This document shows positions 1 through 12,415 of a stretch of DNA of 64,000 nt, one piece after another. Origin of the DNA: Solen grandis (lineage: Eukaryota; Mollusca; Bivalvia; Adapedonta; Solenidae); NCBI GenBank assembly GCA_021229015.1, contig CM037789.1:42398377-42462376 (forward strand), written 5' to 3'. The notes below the pieces were generated by a model. That model was given only the letters and a program-made list of their open reading frames with translations. It searched no databases and had not been told where the DNA came from. The translations under genes were made by a program, and so were the position numbers. The stretch's first letter is position 1. Each line of letters starts with the position of its first letter.

Positions 1-1480
1 TAAATGTCTCGACACCATAGTAATTCCATCCCTATACACTCTATGGAGCAGTGCGGTTGTGATTCACAAGCGCTAACATTTTCAGAAAATACAGTGTTAT
101 CATGCAACTTAAAACACACTGGACAATCAACAGTCATGTAATCTCATTCATTTCAACCAGTTAATAAATTCTTGGGTTATCTTTTTGTTTTGAAAACACT
201 TTTCGCAAACCGATAAGTGTTATTTTGTTCAAATATTTAAATCCAAAATGGTGGATCACAGAATCAGAAACACACTAAATCGGGAAAAATATTGTGTATT
301 GAAGAGTAGATGGGGCCAAATTTCGGCCCCAAATTGGCCTTTGCACAGAAGAAGGAATTTGATGTTTTCTATATAGAGTATATAAGGGAATTAGCCAACC
401 CCCTAGGGACCTCATTTTTTTAGGAATTAACTTTATTTTAGCCATATTGGTATACATTCATGAGGTGACCATTTGGGCCAAAGGAAATTAAATTCTCACA
501 GCTGGCTTCATAAAAAAAGTATTTTGATGTTTTCTATATAGAGTATATAAGGAAATTAGCCAACCCCCTAGGGGCCTTATTTTTCATGGGATCAACTTTA
601 TTTTAGCAATTATGGTAGACATTCATGAGGTGACTATTTGTGCCAAAGGAAAATAAATTCTGACCATTTGTTTCAGGGAAGATGATTTTCAAATTTTTCA
701 ATTATTTTTTCTATTTGTTGCCATGGCAACCAGAGTTCTTCATGGATCAACTTTATTTGAGCAATTTTTGTAGAGGCCCACCCAAGGATCATACATGCCA
801 AGTTTTATCAAATTCTGTCCAGCGGTTTCAGAGGAGATGATTTTCAAAGTTTTCAACTATTTTTTCTATTTGTTGCCATGGCAACCAGAGTTCTTCATGG
901 ATCAACTTTATTTGAGCAATTTTTGAAGAGGCCCACCCAAGGATCATACATGCCAAGTTTTATCAAATTCTGTCCAGCGGTTTCAGAGGAGATGATTTTC
1001 AAAGTTTTCAACTATTTTTTCTATTTGTTGCCATGGCAACCAGAGTTCTTCATGGATCAACTTTATTTGAGCAATTTTTGTAGAGGCCCACCCAAGGATC
1101 ATACATGCCAAGTTTTATCAAATTCTGTCCAGCGGTTTCAGAGGAGATGATTTTCAAAGTTTTCAACTATTTTTTCTATTTGTTGCCATGGCAACCAGAG
1201 TTCTTCATGGATCAACTTTATTTGAGCAATTTTTGTAGAGGCCCACCCAAGGATCATACATGCCAAGTTTTATCAAATTCTGTCCAGCGGTTTCAGAGGA
1301 GATGATTTTCAAAGTTTTCAATTATTTTTTCTATTTGTTTCCATGGCAACCAGAGTTCTTCATGGATCAACTTTATTTGAGCAATTTTTGTAGAGGCCCA
1401 CCCAAGGATCATACATGCCAAGTTTTATCAAATTCTGTCCAGCGGTTTTTAGAGGAGATGTCTTTTAAAGCAAATTGTTG
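1..1480. repeat. Pearl-like dispersed element with five 155-bp core repeats
   Basis: A unit beginning CCATGGCAACCAGAG recurs at 721, 876, 1031, 1186 and 1341, exactly 155 bp apart and nearly identical, so the array runs from about 665 to 1455. The flank at 280-660 holds two copies of a related block (for example GATGTTTTCTATATAGAG at about 359 and 529). Downstream is a GACGG-rich stretch (1480-1525) and a palindrome at 1537-1570. Single diverged copies of the same unit lie near 6260, 38210 and 61680, so this is a mobile dispersed family and not a gene. Open frames across it reflect the repeat. Resemblance to bivalve 'pearl' or Helitron-like elements with internal minisatellites is from memory. 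Confidence 0.75.
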
Positions 1481-1536
1481 ACGACGAACGACGGACAACA
1501 GACGACGGACGACGACGGACGAAGGGTGATCCCAAT

Positions 1537-1570
1537 AGCTCACCCTGAGCACTTCGTGCTCTGGTGAGCT
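1537..1570. repeat. Palindromic 3' terminus of element family A
   Basis: AGCTCACC and GAGCAC are mirrored by GTGCTC and GGTGAGCT around a short TTC loop, followed by CTAAAAA. The same hairpin recurs at 1825-1858, about 38008-38033 and about 61499-61525. It marks one end of the element. The hairpin followed by CTAA recalls Helitron 3' ends, which is an inference. Confidence 0.65.
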
Positions 1571-1862
1571 AAAAATCAAAAGGCTAGGCCTTGTGGTTTC
1601 GGAGAAGAAGATTTTTAAAATTTTCATTTTTAAAATCTATTTTTAGCTCCTGTGACCTAGATTTTTGACCAATCAAAATAATTTTAACAACTTTGGTAAA
1701 GGGCCCCATAATGAACATTCCTGTGAAGTTTTATCAAAACCCAGGGAGTAGTTTTGAAGGAGATGTTGTTTAAAGAAATTGTTGACGACGCACGCACGCA
1801 CGATGGACAAAAGGCGATCACAAAAGCTCACCATGAGCACGTTGTGCTCAGGTGAGCTAAAA
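1571..1862 (+). repeat. Second, short family A element fragment
   Basis: This follows directly on the first hairpin and ends in its own hairpin at 1825-1858 plus CTAAAAA. It contains the typical family blocks (a TTTCGGAGAAGAAGATTTTT-like block and a GACGACGCACGCACG stretch). It is a diverged tandem or adjacent insertion with no coding content. Confidence 0.6.
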
Positions 1863-2453
1863 ACAGTATATCGTGGTATGGTTCCAACCCACAGTTCCCA
1901 GCTCCACAGAAATGTAAATTCAACAAGAGACCACTACTGAGCTATCCTGCTACATCCCAGACCTAGCAGTAATGATTCTTGTTGTTTCCTACCATCAAAG
2001 TAGAATACTTTGATGATGTCATAAACAAATAAAATCATTTTTAGCCATGCTGACTTAGAACAGATGTTGTTATAATAACATGAGCCAATGCTGTTTTTTG
2101 TTGCATGGAATTTTAACTGACATCTTTCAATAACTAACAAATGAACAGAACACCTCACATATGACTATTTTTTTCCATGATACAGATATTGCTGTCCTAG
2201 AAATCAATTGTTCCTTCTTCAAGCTGTAATTGGGTATTCTCCAGGTTACCATGGTCAAGTGGAAGCATACATGACTGCAGATTTGAAAGATGTGGGTTTT
2301 GTCTGAAACAAGATTCTTTCATGACATCTGAGGTAAAAAGTACTGGTCCAAACCAGGAGCCATCAAGAAAGATTAGTATAAGCTAAAAGAGCTTTACTTC
2401 ATTTCCAATCAACATAAAATGAAACAACTTCAAGGTAGTGAACACTGTGTTAC
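1863..2453. other. Non-coding, intron of the minus-strand FERM-RasGEF gene
   Basis: I see no exon here on either strand. The next part of the RasGEF domain expected downstream of the 2454 donor is not recognisable down to base 1, so the intron probably runs off the window. Confidence 0.5.
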
Positions 2454-2710
2454 CTCATTGAACCTGTGTATGAGGTCTTCCACACCAGACACTTTAGTGT
2501 TGACATTGGCACCCCTGCTGAGGTCCAAGGTCACCTGCCGGATGTAGTCAGCGGGAGGCACACCCTGGAACAGCCGAGACTCAGTCTCCGTCAGCAGGAT
2601 GGCTACCTCCTCTGGGAAGTGAAGCAGCTTCTGCAGCATCTCCAGCTCCTTGGTGTATCGGGAACAACCCTCACTATCTGGACACAGGGTCAGCTGTTTC
2701 CGCTGGAAAT
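2454..2710 (-). CDS. RasGEF domain start exon
   Basis: The acceptor is CTTCTTATTTAG and the entry phase of 1 completes the Asn codon of the previous exon. The donor is AATGAG then GTAACA, phase 0. The 85 codons give a helical linker (KELEMLQKLL) and the opening of RasGEF: HFPEEVAILLTETESRLFQG, then VPP-Y, then LIHRFNEV. This matches the Pfam RasGEF start pattern (PEE.A..LT..E..LF..I.P.EL....L...FN.V). The catalytic helical hairpin would be in later exons off the left edge. Confidence 0.72.
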
Positions 2711-5700
2711 CTAAATAAGAAGTACAACACTTGTTCATATTTTCCTGCAGGGAAAGATATAAGCATACAGTAAGTGATGTAAGCAGCTTTATAGGATTTC
2801 CGTGTTTTTCCATAATCAATGTTGGTCTGGTCGTCAACTCTTGAGTAGCCGTTAATGTTAACATTTTACTTACAAATGCAAAATACAATTATATGTCTTG
2901 ACTGTACTTTGATGGCAATCAGAATGCTTGTGAGTAATGTAATGTCATGATGATGGCAATCTGAATGCTTGTGAGTAATGTAAATTTGTCATGATGATGG
3001 CAATCTGAATGCTTGTGAGTAATGTAATGTCATGATGATGGCAATCTGAATGCTTGTGAGTAATGTAATGTCATGATGATGGCAATCAGAATGCTTGTGA
3101 GTAATGTAATGTCATGATGATGGCAATCAGAATGCTTGTGAGTAATGTAATGTCCTGATGATGGCAATCAGAATGCTTGTGAGTAATGTAATGTCATGAT
3201 GATGGCAATCAGAATGCTTGTGAGTAATGTAATGTCCTGATGATGGCAATCTGAATGCTTGTGAGTAATGTAATGTCCTGATGATGGCAATCAGAATGCT
3301 TGTAAGTAAAGTTATGTCATGATGATGGCAATCTGAATGCTTGTGAGTAATGTAATGTCCTGATGATGGCAATCTGAATGCTTGTGAGTAATGTAAATTT
3401 GTCATGATGATGGCAATCTGAATGCTTGTGAGTAAAGTAATGTCATGATGATGGCAATCTGAATGCTTTTGAGTAAAGTAATGTCATGATGATGGCAATC
3501 TGAATGCTTGTGAGTAATGTAATGTCATGATGATGGCAATCAGAATTCTTGTGAGTAATGTAATGTCATGATGATGGCAATCTGAATGCTTGTGAGTAAT
3601 GTAATGTCATGATGATGGCAATCTGAATGCTTGTGAGTAATGTAATGTCATGATGATGGCAATCAGAATGCTTGTGAGTAATGTAATGTCATGATGATGG
3701 CAATCAGAATGCTTGTGAGTAATGTAAATTTGTCATGATGATGGCAATCAGAATGCTTGTGAGTAAAGTAATGTCATGATGATGGCAATCAGAATTCTTG
3801 TGAGTAATGTAAATTTGTCATGATGATGGCAATCAGAATTCTTGTGAGTAATGTAAATTTGTCATGATGATGGCAATCAGAATGCTTGTGAGTAAAGTAA
3901 TGTCATGATGATGGCAATCAGAATTCTTGTGAGTAATGTAATGTCATGATGATGGCAATCAGAATGCTTGTAAGTAAAGTTATGTCATGATGATGGCAAT
4001 CTGAATGCTTGTGAGTAATGTAATGTCATGATGATGGCAATCAGAATGCTTGTGAGTAAAGTTATGTCATGATGATGGCAATCTGAATGCTTGTGAGTAA
4101 TGTAATCTCCTGATGATGGCAATCTGAATGCTTGTGAGTAATGTAAATTTGTCATGATGATGGCAATCAGAATGCTTGTGAGTAAAGTAATGTCATGATG
4201 ATGGCAGTCAGAATTCTTGTGAGTAATGTAATGTCATGATGATGGCAATCTGAATGCTTGTGAGTAATGTAATGTAATGATGATGGCAATCTGAATGCTT
4301 GTGAGTAAAGTAATGTCATGATGATGGCAATCAGAATTCTTGTGAGTAAAGTAATGTCATGATGATGGCAATCAGAATTCTTGTGAGTAATGTAATGTCA
4401 TGATGATGGCAATCTGAATGCTTGTGAGTAAAGTAATGTCATGATGATGGCAAGAGGAACACACATTGCAATGTAACATCATGATGATGCCCAGTTGAAC
4501 AAACATGCACAATGTAATGTCATGAAGTTGGCCATCTGTTTATATTTACAATGTGGTGTCAAGTGAAATCATACAATTACATTGGAACAAGTCCACATCA
4601 GGACAGGATGCCTGTTTGATTTCTAGATTGGTCACAAACCAGTATTCACAAAAGACCACAAGCCTTTTTGACATGCACCTGTTAGAATTCCTCAGGCCTG
4701 AACCATAATTTACAGGCCCATTATGATTTCACTCTTTCCAATAAAATGACATTATTCACAGTTCTGTTTCAATTAAGTATTGGGATCAACTTTATTTTAT
4801 ATAAATGGAAAAAGTTTCTGACAAAGGACCTTGTTAAACTGAAATTGTTGTGACCAGGTTTAAAAAAAAGAAAATTTGGTTTAAATATATGAGGAAGTTT
4901 TGGAGTTGGGGTGCATGCATTACTGGTGAATACTGGTGAACTGCAAAATCATAAAAATCACAAATTAAAAAAGACTGCTACGTGGATGTGCACTTAGCAG
5001 TCTAAAATCTGAATAACTAGAAACACAATATATTAGCACATAAATTATACATTTTCAGACACAGAGTACTCCCTACTACACAGTATAGTCATTTTCGATA
5101 TCTTCTTTTAAAAGAACAGTATGTCTGTCTCTGAAAAGCAAATAAACATTGATTAAACAATATACACACATGTTACACAAAATATGACATCTGTGTTTAT
5201 TTGTACAGTGTGCATATTTACTTAATCTAGCAGTTAATCATTAATATCCAGCTTGACACTGCAGCTCAACCCACATTGGGTTTGAAAAAGAGTGGAAAAT
5301 TACCTGCATCCTAGAACAAACTTTGGTACTGACCTTAGTATAACTGAAATTAGGGAGGACACAGTAATAAGATCCTTGAAAATTAACTTCTAGATAAAAA
5401 TATATACATAAAAGATGTAATAAACTCCAGTTTGCTAGTATACTTTGAAATAGCAAAAAAGAAGAAAAAGAAATAAGGGGAGGGGAAGGAAAGTGGTTTC
5501 AGTGATTTCTTTAGTTAGGATTGAAATCTTATACCAAATTTGGTAAGTAAATACCTTGTGAGACAAAAAAGTAAAGGATCACTTTTTTGATCAATCAAGT
5601 CATGGTCATTGATACTAAACAAGAGGGCCATGATTGCCCTAGTCCGTTATCTAGAGTACCGTCAGTCTAATTAAAATCAAAGCTCTGGAAGACTGTGAAG

Positions 5701-8700
5701 CAGTAAGAAAACAGCTAACTACATACTTTATACATAATTATGTACATTATTAAGTGATAAAAGATACATAACATCACCTACAAACTTTAAATACTAAAGT
5801 GCAAGTTGAAATAAATCTGTATGACCAAGCTGTAAACTCAGTGTCTATTGAAGATACTCTGGATAACACTCTAGGGCCAACCCTATAGGGGCCTCTTATT
5901 TTCAAGGGATGAATTTATTTAAGCAAATATAGTGGATGGCTGTAAGATCACCATTTGTGCCAAATGAAATTTTTTTGTATTCCATTGGCTTCACAGAAAT
6001 CTTATATATAGACTATATAAGGATAAAAGGAAACTAATAATCCCCCTCTCTTTTTTTTTCAAGGGATCAACTACTTTTAGCAATTATGGTAAACAGCCAT
6101 ACTTTAAAAAATTAAATTCCTAGGGGCCTATTTTCAAGGGATTAACTTTATTTTAGCAATTATGGTAGAAAGCCATTAGGTGATCATTTGTGCAAAATGA
6201 AATTAAATTCTGACCATTGGTTTCAGAAAGGAAGATTTTTTAAGTTTTATGATAAAAATCCTTTTAGTTGCCATGGTAAACATAGTTCTACATGGATCAA
6301 GTTTATTTTATCAAATTTTGTGAAAGGCTACCCAAAGATCATTTATGCCAAATTTTATCAATTTCTAAGCAGTGATTTCAGAGAAGATGTTATTAAAAGC
6401 AAATTATTGGTGACCCACAATGGATGAAGGACAGAGGATGATCCTAGCATGCTGTACTCTGGTGAGCTAAAAAAAAGATTTTGTTTCCCTAAAATATCTT
6501 TAGTCAGGATTGAGATATTACCAAATTTGGTACATACAGTTATCACTCAAAGTTTTAGGACACTCTTATATTTTGAGAAAATAATTTTTTTTTGTGCTTT
6601 AGTTTTGGGACACTTTTAAAAAGCCAAAATTTTCTTTCATAATTAATACTTACACAGTAACTTCTGCTCTTTACCATTACTCATATTTTTATACAGCATT
6701 AAGAAACTGTGCATGAGATTAACTTTGCGGTAATATTTATTTATAAGCAGGTGAAGTATTATTTGTTTAGCCAATTAATAAACTACAATCCCCATCTCTA
6801 TCTGCTCAACCCCCACCCATGACACATTGTCTTTCGCATGTAAAAAAAATATGTCACACATTTGGAATTGGAATGTTGTAGGGGATTGGGCAAAAGGTGT
6901 GTCTATATATTTGCAGACATTAACTGGTTATCAAGGACAATGATCTGACAATAATCAATGACCCAAAGGTCTGATTTGCAGCAGACGAATAAAGGTTCTA
7001 AGACTGATGTCACATGTGCTGACATGTTCCAATAATGTTTCTTCAGTTAGCACACCAGATCTCGGAATAAACCAAAAGGCTAGTAGGCATTGAGATAATG
7101 ATTAAACATTTAACTAAATAGATAGGAAAATAAATACAGTAAATTGATTAAGTATATATGTATGATATCAACACTTGTTTAATCTTAATGTGTAGGTCCT
7201 GAAAATACACTATTCCTATTGGCTGAAAGAATGTGTCAATACAAAAACTTAGGTTTCACTATATGATCAAACAAATAATTACACAAAAACATTTTTTTGT
7301 TATTAAAGAATCAAATATATACATGGATTTAGTGGTATATGTATGATTTTTATTGATGTACATTAAACAATTATCATTAAACATTATCACTCTTGATCTT
7401 ACATAAAAAAAAATGGAATGTTCATAAATTTTTGGGAGATATTTTGAAAAACTATTTTTGAACAAAAAGATGTATTGATTTTTTTCTGCCCAAAAACTTA
7501 GATTGACTACAGTAGATACCTTCGTAGAAGAGGAAGTTTGGGATTGCTTTTGGGGTCAAGGTCAAGGTTATCAAAAAAAGATTTTCCATTTCAATTAAAT
7601 ACCTTAGTCAGGATTCAGATATTATAACCAAATTTGCTGTCGCTATGTTGTTTTTTTAGATTTTCCCAATGAAAACCTGGTTTTGTATCATTTTATGTGT
7701 TTCTTATTTTGACTTCAAAAGTAAAGAATGAAAAAAGTATGAAATGGCAAGAACTTTGTCTTTAATAATGTAGATCTACTGTATTACATGATAGTGATTC
7801 AAAAATAAGGCCTTAGTTAATTCAATGATAGAATTTTATACAGAGGTGAACAATTTATTGAAAGTGATAACCTACAAACATCATAAAATGGAGTCTGGTG
7901 TCAACTCTGTGTCAGGGAAGATAATTCCAAACAACTAGAGACTCGCAGCATAATCGCTATGACTTAAAGATCCAATTTTGCCACAGATAACTATTTCTTG
8001 TCGGCATGATTATGAATGTTATGACAGTGCTCCATCAAATCAGATCTTGTTGAGCGAAAAAGTAAATTTGATAGTATTTTAAATCTTCAAAACACTAACC
8101 TCAATACTAACCTCAATTTATAGAATATTACATAGAAAATTTATACCAAGATATATTTGTAGCTATAAAGATGAGAAGAGAGACATACTGAATTCGAAGC
8201 TTTCCCGTCGAAGTGTGCTGCTGTTCAGGAACCGTCCATGCATGTCAAGTGCATCCCAGAGGACTGCTGTGACAGACTTGAGACTGTCTGGGGATAACAT
8301 AGACAGGGTCCATGTTTTTGAGCCGCGGAACTCCAGAACAAGTCCATCATGAGACTTCCCACTTCCAGTTCGCCATTCATCAAGGTCAGAAATATTCTGA
8401 GTCTTGGCCAGCAACTTTGTCTTGTTATCAAGTAAAATGACTTTTTCACTTGAGATTCCAAGTAGACGACTGACCTAAGATGAACACAACACATCAATGT
8501 ATCAGTTATCTAGCCCATTTTGTTGATTGACATGAAATTAACACAACACATCAATGTATCTATTATCTAGCCCATTTTGTTGACTGACCTGATATAAACA
8601 CAATACATCAATGTATCAATTATCTAGCCCATTTTGTTGACTGACATGAAATTAACACAACACATCAATGTATCAATTATCTAGCCCATTTTGTTGAGTG

Positions 8701-11700
8701 ACCTGATATAAACACAATACATCAATGTATCAATTATCTAGCCCATTTTCTTGACTGACCTGATATAAACACAATACATCAATGTATCAATTATCTAGCC
8801 CATTTTGTTGACTGACCTGATATAAACACAATACATCAATGTATCAATTATCTAGCTCATTTTGTTGACTGACATGAAATTAACACAACACATCAATGTA
8901 TCAATTATCTAGCCCATTTTGTTGAGTGACCTGATATAAACACAATACATCAATGTATCAATTATCTAGCCCATTTTGTTGACTGACATGAAATTAACAC
9001 AACACATCAATGTATCAATTATCTAGCCCATTTTGTTGAGTGACCTGATATAAACACAATACATCAATGTATCAATTATCTAGCCCATTTTGTTGACTGA
9101 CCTGATATAAACACAATACATCAATGTATCATATTAGCCATTGTGATGACTATATAACACAACACATGTATCAATTATCTAGCTCATTTTGTTGACTGAC
9201 CTGATATAAACACAATACATCAATGTATCAATTATCTAGCCCATTTTGTTGAGTGACCTGATATAAACACAATACATCAATGTATCAATTATCTAGCCCA
9301 TTTTGTTGACTGACCTGATATAAACACAATACATCAATGTATCAATTATCTAGCTCATTTTGTTGACTGACCTGATATAAACACAATACATCAATGTATC
9401 AATTATCTAGCCCATTTTGTTGACTGACCTGATATAAACACAATACATCAATGTATCAATTATCTAGCCCATTTTGTTGACTGACATGAAATTAACACAA
9501 CACATCAATGTATCAATTATCTAGCCCATTTTGTTGACTGACCTGAAATTAACACAATACATCAATGTATCTATTATTCTAGCCATAGCCCATTTTGTTG
9601 ACTGACCTGATATAAACACAATACATCAATGTATCAATTATCTAGCCATTTTGTTGACTGACATGAAATTAACACAACACATCAATGTATCAATTATCTA
9701 GCCCATTTTGTTGACTGACCTGATATAAACACAATACATCAATGTATCAATTATCTAGCCCATTTTGTTGACTGACATGAAATTAACACAATACATCAAT
9801 GTATCAATTATCTAGCCCATTTTGTTGACTGACATGAAATTAACACAACACATCAATGTATCAATTATCTAGCCCATTTTGTTGACTGACCTGATATAAA
9901 CACAATACATCAATGTATCAATTATCTAGCCCATTTTGTTGACTGACATGAAATTAACACAATACATCAATGTATCAATTATCTAGCCCATTTTGTTGAC
10001 TGACCTGATATAAACACAATGCATCAATGTATCAGTTATCTAGCTCATTTTGTTGACTGACATGAAATTAACACAATACATCAATGTATCAATTATCTAG
10101 CTCATTTTGTTGACTGACCTGATATAAACACAATACATCAATGTATCAATTATCTAGCCCATTTTGTTGAGTGACCTGATACAAACACAATGCATCAATG
10201 TATCAATTATCTAGCCCATTTGATCTAATGATATAATTCTCTGTAAAAACACTGTATTGATAACTTAAATACCATCACATTGTATGTACTGTAGGCTATG
10301 AATATGCTGTATGCTATTTAATGCCGAATAAAGTATGTTATTTTGTTGACTGACCTGATACATACACAATACATCAATGTATCAGTTATCTAGCCCATTT
10401 TGTTGAGTGACCTGACATAAACACAATATATAACATCAATGTATCAATTATCTAGCCCATTTTGTTGACTGACCTGAGAAATACACAATACATCAATGTA
10501 TCAATTATCTAGCAAATTTTGTTGTACATCACTGGCATTCTTAAGATTGCTTAGTGTAAGCATTGCAACTACAGGCTCGAATTCCACCAACAATACTTAA
10601 CGTTAAGTAATACTTAAATTCTTAAACTAGGAAGATACACATTCCACCATTAGTATTTTATGAAATATTCAAGTATATGACTACTTTAAGATGAATTTAT
10701 ACCTTAATAACGAACAATAATTGATAAGAAATGAATCATTTGGGTATCTTTATTAGAGAAATATGACTGATGAAAATTCGCCCTTAAGTATTTAAGTTTT
10801 ACTTAGCGCTAAGAATTGTTGGTGGAATTTGACCCAGAACATATTAGTTTGTTTGTCTAGTCAGAGTTGCATACATTAGGACCAAAATTTATGTAATAAA
10901 CATGAATGTCACTTGAGATATAGCATATTGCATGCATCTGTTACCCAGAGTTTATTATTTCCTAGGACAGATGAACCCCAAACAATACAAACAATAAAAC
11001 AACCACTTCAAGTTTGTCAAATGTACTGTTTGTTTACTGATAATGACATTTTGTAAATATTTAAATATTTGTTGCAGAGCAACAAATCTGAACATATGTT
11101 ACATAATGTATGAGCATATGGTACAAGAAACTCAGTTTTTCAAAAGCAACAACAGACATGTGTGATGTGGACTAGTTGGGAGGGTCACTTGGATGTGGCC
11201 ATCTTTGAGGCAGCACTGTTCCTGTCTCATACAGTTAAAGTTACGTTGTAACTGAAATATTGCACTTAAGGTAAAGTCCCTGTGATGGTTCCGCTAGATT
11301 TCAGACCTCATGGCCTTTCATGGAGATAACCAAGGTTTCCTAATGTTTCATTAGGGTACCTTGGATATCTTGGTAGAGGTTAAGTGGTCCAAGACATAGC
11401 AGAACCATTACAGGGACTTTACCTTAAATCTAAACATACAAACAAGAATTTTAGGATTTAACATCCCACACTCAAGAAATATAAGGTTGCCTTATTGTGG
11501 TATCATGCAAATGACAAGTGGTTCTGAGCCAACTTGTTCCGGAACTGAGCAAGGGAGATATACCAATAGTTTAAGTGACTTTAGGAATCAAGTTCAAAAC
11601 ATCTCTAACATGGACTCTCTAACCACTTGGCTACTGATACTGGTCTTATCCTACCTTTTCTACATTAAAAATTTCTATAAAAATCAATACAACATTACAT

Positions 11701-11883
11701 TACATGTCATATTAAAATCTGTTTCAAATCTACCTTTTTCTGTGTATTGCCTTTGAGTAGCTCCTTTACATGGTACAGTTTACAACCATAGCCGGGCAAA
11801 TTCTTACAGATCTTGATGTACAATCGCTTCAGCTGCTGTTCACTGTCATAGAATGGTGTGTGCCATAGCTTCCGCTGCTTCTC
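2454..11883 (-). CDS. Partial FERM (talin-like F2-F3) - RasGEF protein, three internal exons
   Basis: The coding join is 11883-11734, 8474-8189, 2710-2454 (minus strand), with phases 0, 1 and 0 matching at every junction: 693 nt, 231 codons, no stop. The first two exons read as the end of a FERM F2 lobe and an F3 (PTB-like) lobe. Motifs such as GYGCKLYHVKE and VSRLLGIS correspond to the talin F3 pattern YGVSFFLVKE...PRLLGIT. The third exon starts a RasGEF catalytic domain (PEEVAILLT...LF..VPP...LIHRFNEV), the module that exchanges GDP for GTP on Ras/Rap/Ral GTPases. By inference it is a membrane- or cortex-associated small-GTPase activator. The 5' end (F0/F1/F2) would lie in the 12242-12341 gap and the catalytic core left of the window. 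I do not recall a vertebrate protein with this order, so no symbol is given. Confidence 0.7.
2905..4452. repeat. 41-bp minisatellite, about 37 copies
   Basis: The unit TGATGATGGCAATCTGAATG plus CTTGTGAGTAATGTAATGTCA repeats every 41 bp, with some 44-bp variants carrying AAATTTG. A/T and G/T variants (CAGAAT/CTGAAT, GCTT/TCTT) are shuffled along the array. It lies in the intron between the F3 and RasGEF exons, starting about 195 bp upstream of the RasGEF acceptor in transcription sense. Units are not spacer-separated, so this is not CRISPR. Confidence 0.93.
4453..8188. other. Intron of FERM-RasGEF gene with old repeats
   Basis: No exon is seen. A phrase like TTAGTCAGGATT(G/C)AGATATTA recurs near 5510, 6490 and 7600, evidence for another dispersed repeat. 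A family A element occupies about 5619-6476. The remainder is AT-rich without recognisable features. Confidence 0.5.
5619..6476 (+). repeat. Family A element, both termini visible
   Basis: It starts with ACAAGAGGGCCATGATTGCCC, the family 5' motif with a GGGC/GCCC mini-palindrome, and ends GGTGAGCTAAAAAAA. In between are the usual AACTTTATTTTAGCAATTATGG and TTGCCATGG blocks and a short ACAATGGATGAAGGACAGAGG stretch. Copies of the 5' motif at 30945 and (inverted) about 39686 define the family ends. Confidence 0.65.
8189..8474 (-). CDS. FERM F3 (PTB-like) exon
   Basis: It begins VSRLLGISSEKV directly after the acceptor TTAG at 8475-8476 and ends in the first base of a split Asn codon before GTATGT. 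It continues the F3 lobe: LLGI strand, DNKTK turn, LDEWRTG, then a C-terminal helix (SVTAVLWDALD) as in talin or kindlin F3 domains. The exon's first seven bases and its acceptor form one unit of the adjacent 57-bp minisatellite. Confidence 0.75.
8468..10528. repeat. 57-bp minisatellite overlapping a 3' splice site, about 35 copies
   Basis: The unit runs TGACCTGATATAAACACAAT, ACATCAATGTATCAATTATC, TAGCCCATTTTGTTGAC. Two alternating variants differ at CCTGATAT versus CATGAAAT. The leftmost unit overlaps the first seven coding bases of the FERM F3 exon (8468-8474) and its acceptor. A non-repeat block interrupts the array at about 10220-10340. Confidence 0.93.
10579..10830. mobile_element. Fold-back MITE, about 250 bp
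   Basis: ATTCCACCAACAATACTTAA at the left end is mirrored by an imperfect TTAAGTATTTAAG...AATTGTTGGTGGAAT at the right end, giving terminal inverted repeats of about 45 bp. There is no coding content. The superfamily is not assignable. Confidence 0.7.
11266..11427. mobile_element. MITE with TTAA target duplication
   Basis: TTAA then GGTAAAGTCCCTGT(G/A)ATGGTT is mirrored at the right by AACCATTACAGGGACTTTACC then TTAA. The inverted repeats are about 25-30 bp. TTAA on both sides is the target preference known for piggyBac-type elements. The interior is non-coding. Confidence 0.75.
11734..11883 (-). CDS. FERM exon (end of F2, start of F3), 50 codons
   Basis: The acceptor is TTGGCAG before GAGAAGCAGCGG and the donor is AAAAAG then GTAGAT; the exon is phase 0 at both ends. 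It encodes a basic, helical segment (LKRLYIKICKNLPGYG) and the first F3 strand with HVKELLKG, matching the talin pattern of LARSLKTYGVSFFLVKEKMKG. It needs upstream exons to the right, where only about 360 bp remain before the N run. Confidence 0.72.
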
Positions 11884-12241
11884 CTGCCAACCAGAGGATC
11901 ATAATACTGTCATCATTTGTGAATATAAATAATTTATCAAAATATTCATATATTTTTCAGGTACAATATTGTTTGTAATGCTATTATTGCCTATAATGGA
12001 GAAACCACCCATTTTGTTTTTTACTATCACAGAATGTTACACTGGGTGACAATGCATCTGTAGATGGATATAAATTGACATGATACACACAGATAGTTAA
12101 AAAACAAATTTTTAGTCAATGACCATCTGTGAAAAAGCTGCTTTAAAGCATTCTGTGAAATATGAAAAGAAGAGTGAAAGAAATTATGAGGGTTGTACAA
12201 AGACAGTTTGAAAGTTGAAAATAACTGTAACCAACATTGAC
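11884..12241. other. Short intronic stretch before gap
   Basis: No exon, repeat or regulatory signal is recognisable. Its interest is only that it ends in the N run that should contain the 5' exons of the FERM-RasGEF gene. Confidence 0.5.
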
Positions 12242-12341
12242 NNNNNNNNNNNNNNNNNNNNNNNNNNNNNNNNNNNNNNNNNNNNNNNNNNNNNNNNNNN
12301 NNNNNNNNNNNNNNNNNNNNNNNNNNNNNNNNNNNNNNNNN
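12242..12341. other. Assembly gap (100 N)
   Basis: Exactly 100 N, the usual placeholder for a gap of unknown size. The gene on the left (minus) and the gene on the right (plus) both start with an internal exon here, so both 5' halves are missing into this gap. Confidence 0.97.
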
Positions 12342-12415
12342 TGTGTTGTTGTTTTTTTTACCTGTATCTTTTGCAAATATGTAAGTGTTATATGGATGTT
12401 GTTTTTTGTCATCAG

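Noticed and set aside
878..1481. Overlapping frames with PSFIKFCPAVSEEM repeats
   Set aside because: Translation of the 155-bp dispersed core repeat, present non-coding elsewhere in the window.
2905..10528. CRISPR-like regular repeats
   Set aside because: The repeats are directly contiguous without unique spacers and lie in eukaryotic introns; these are minisatellites.
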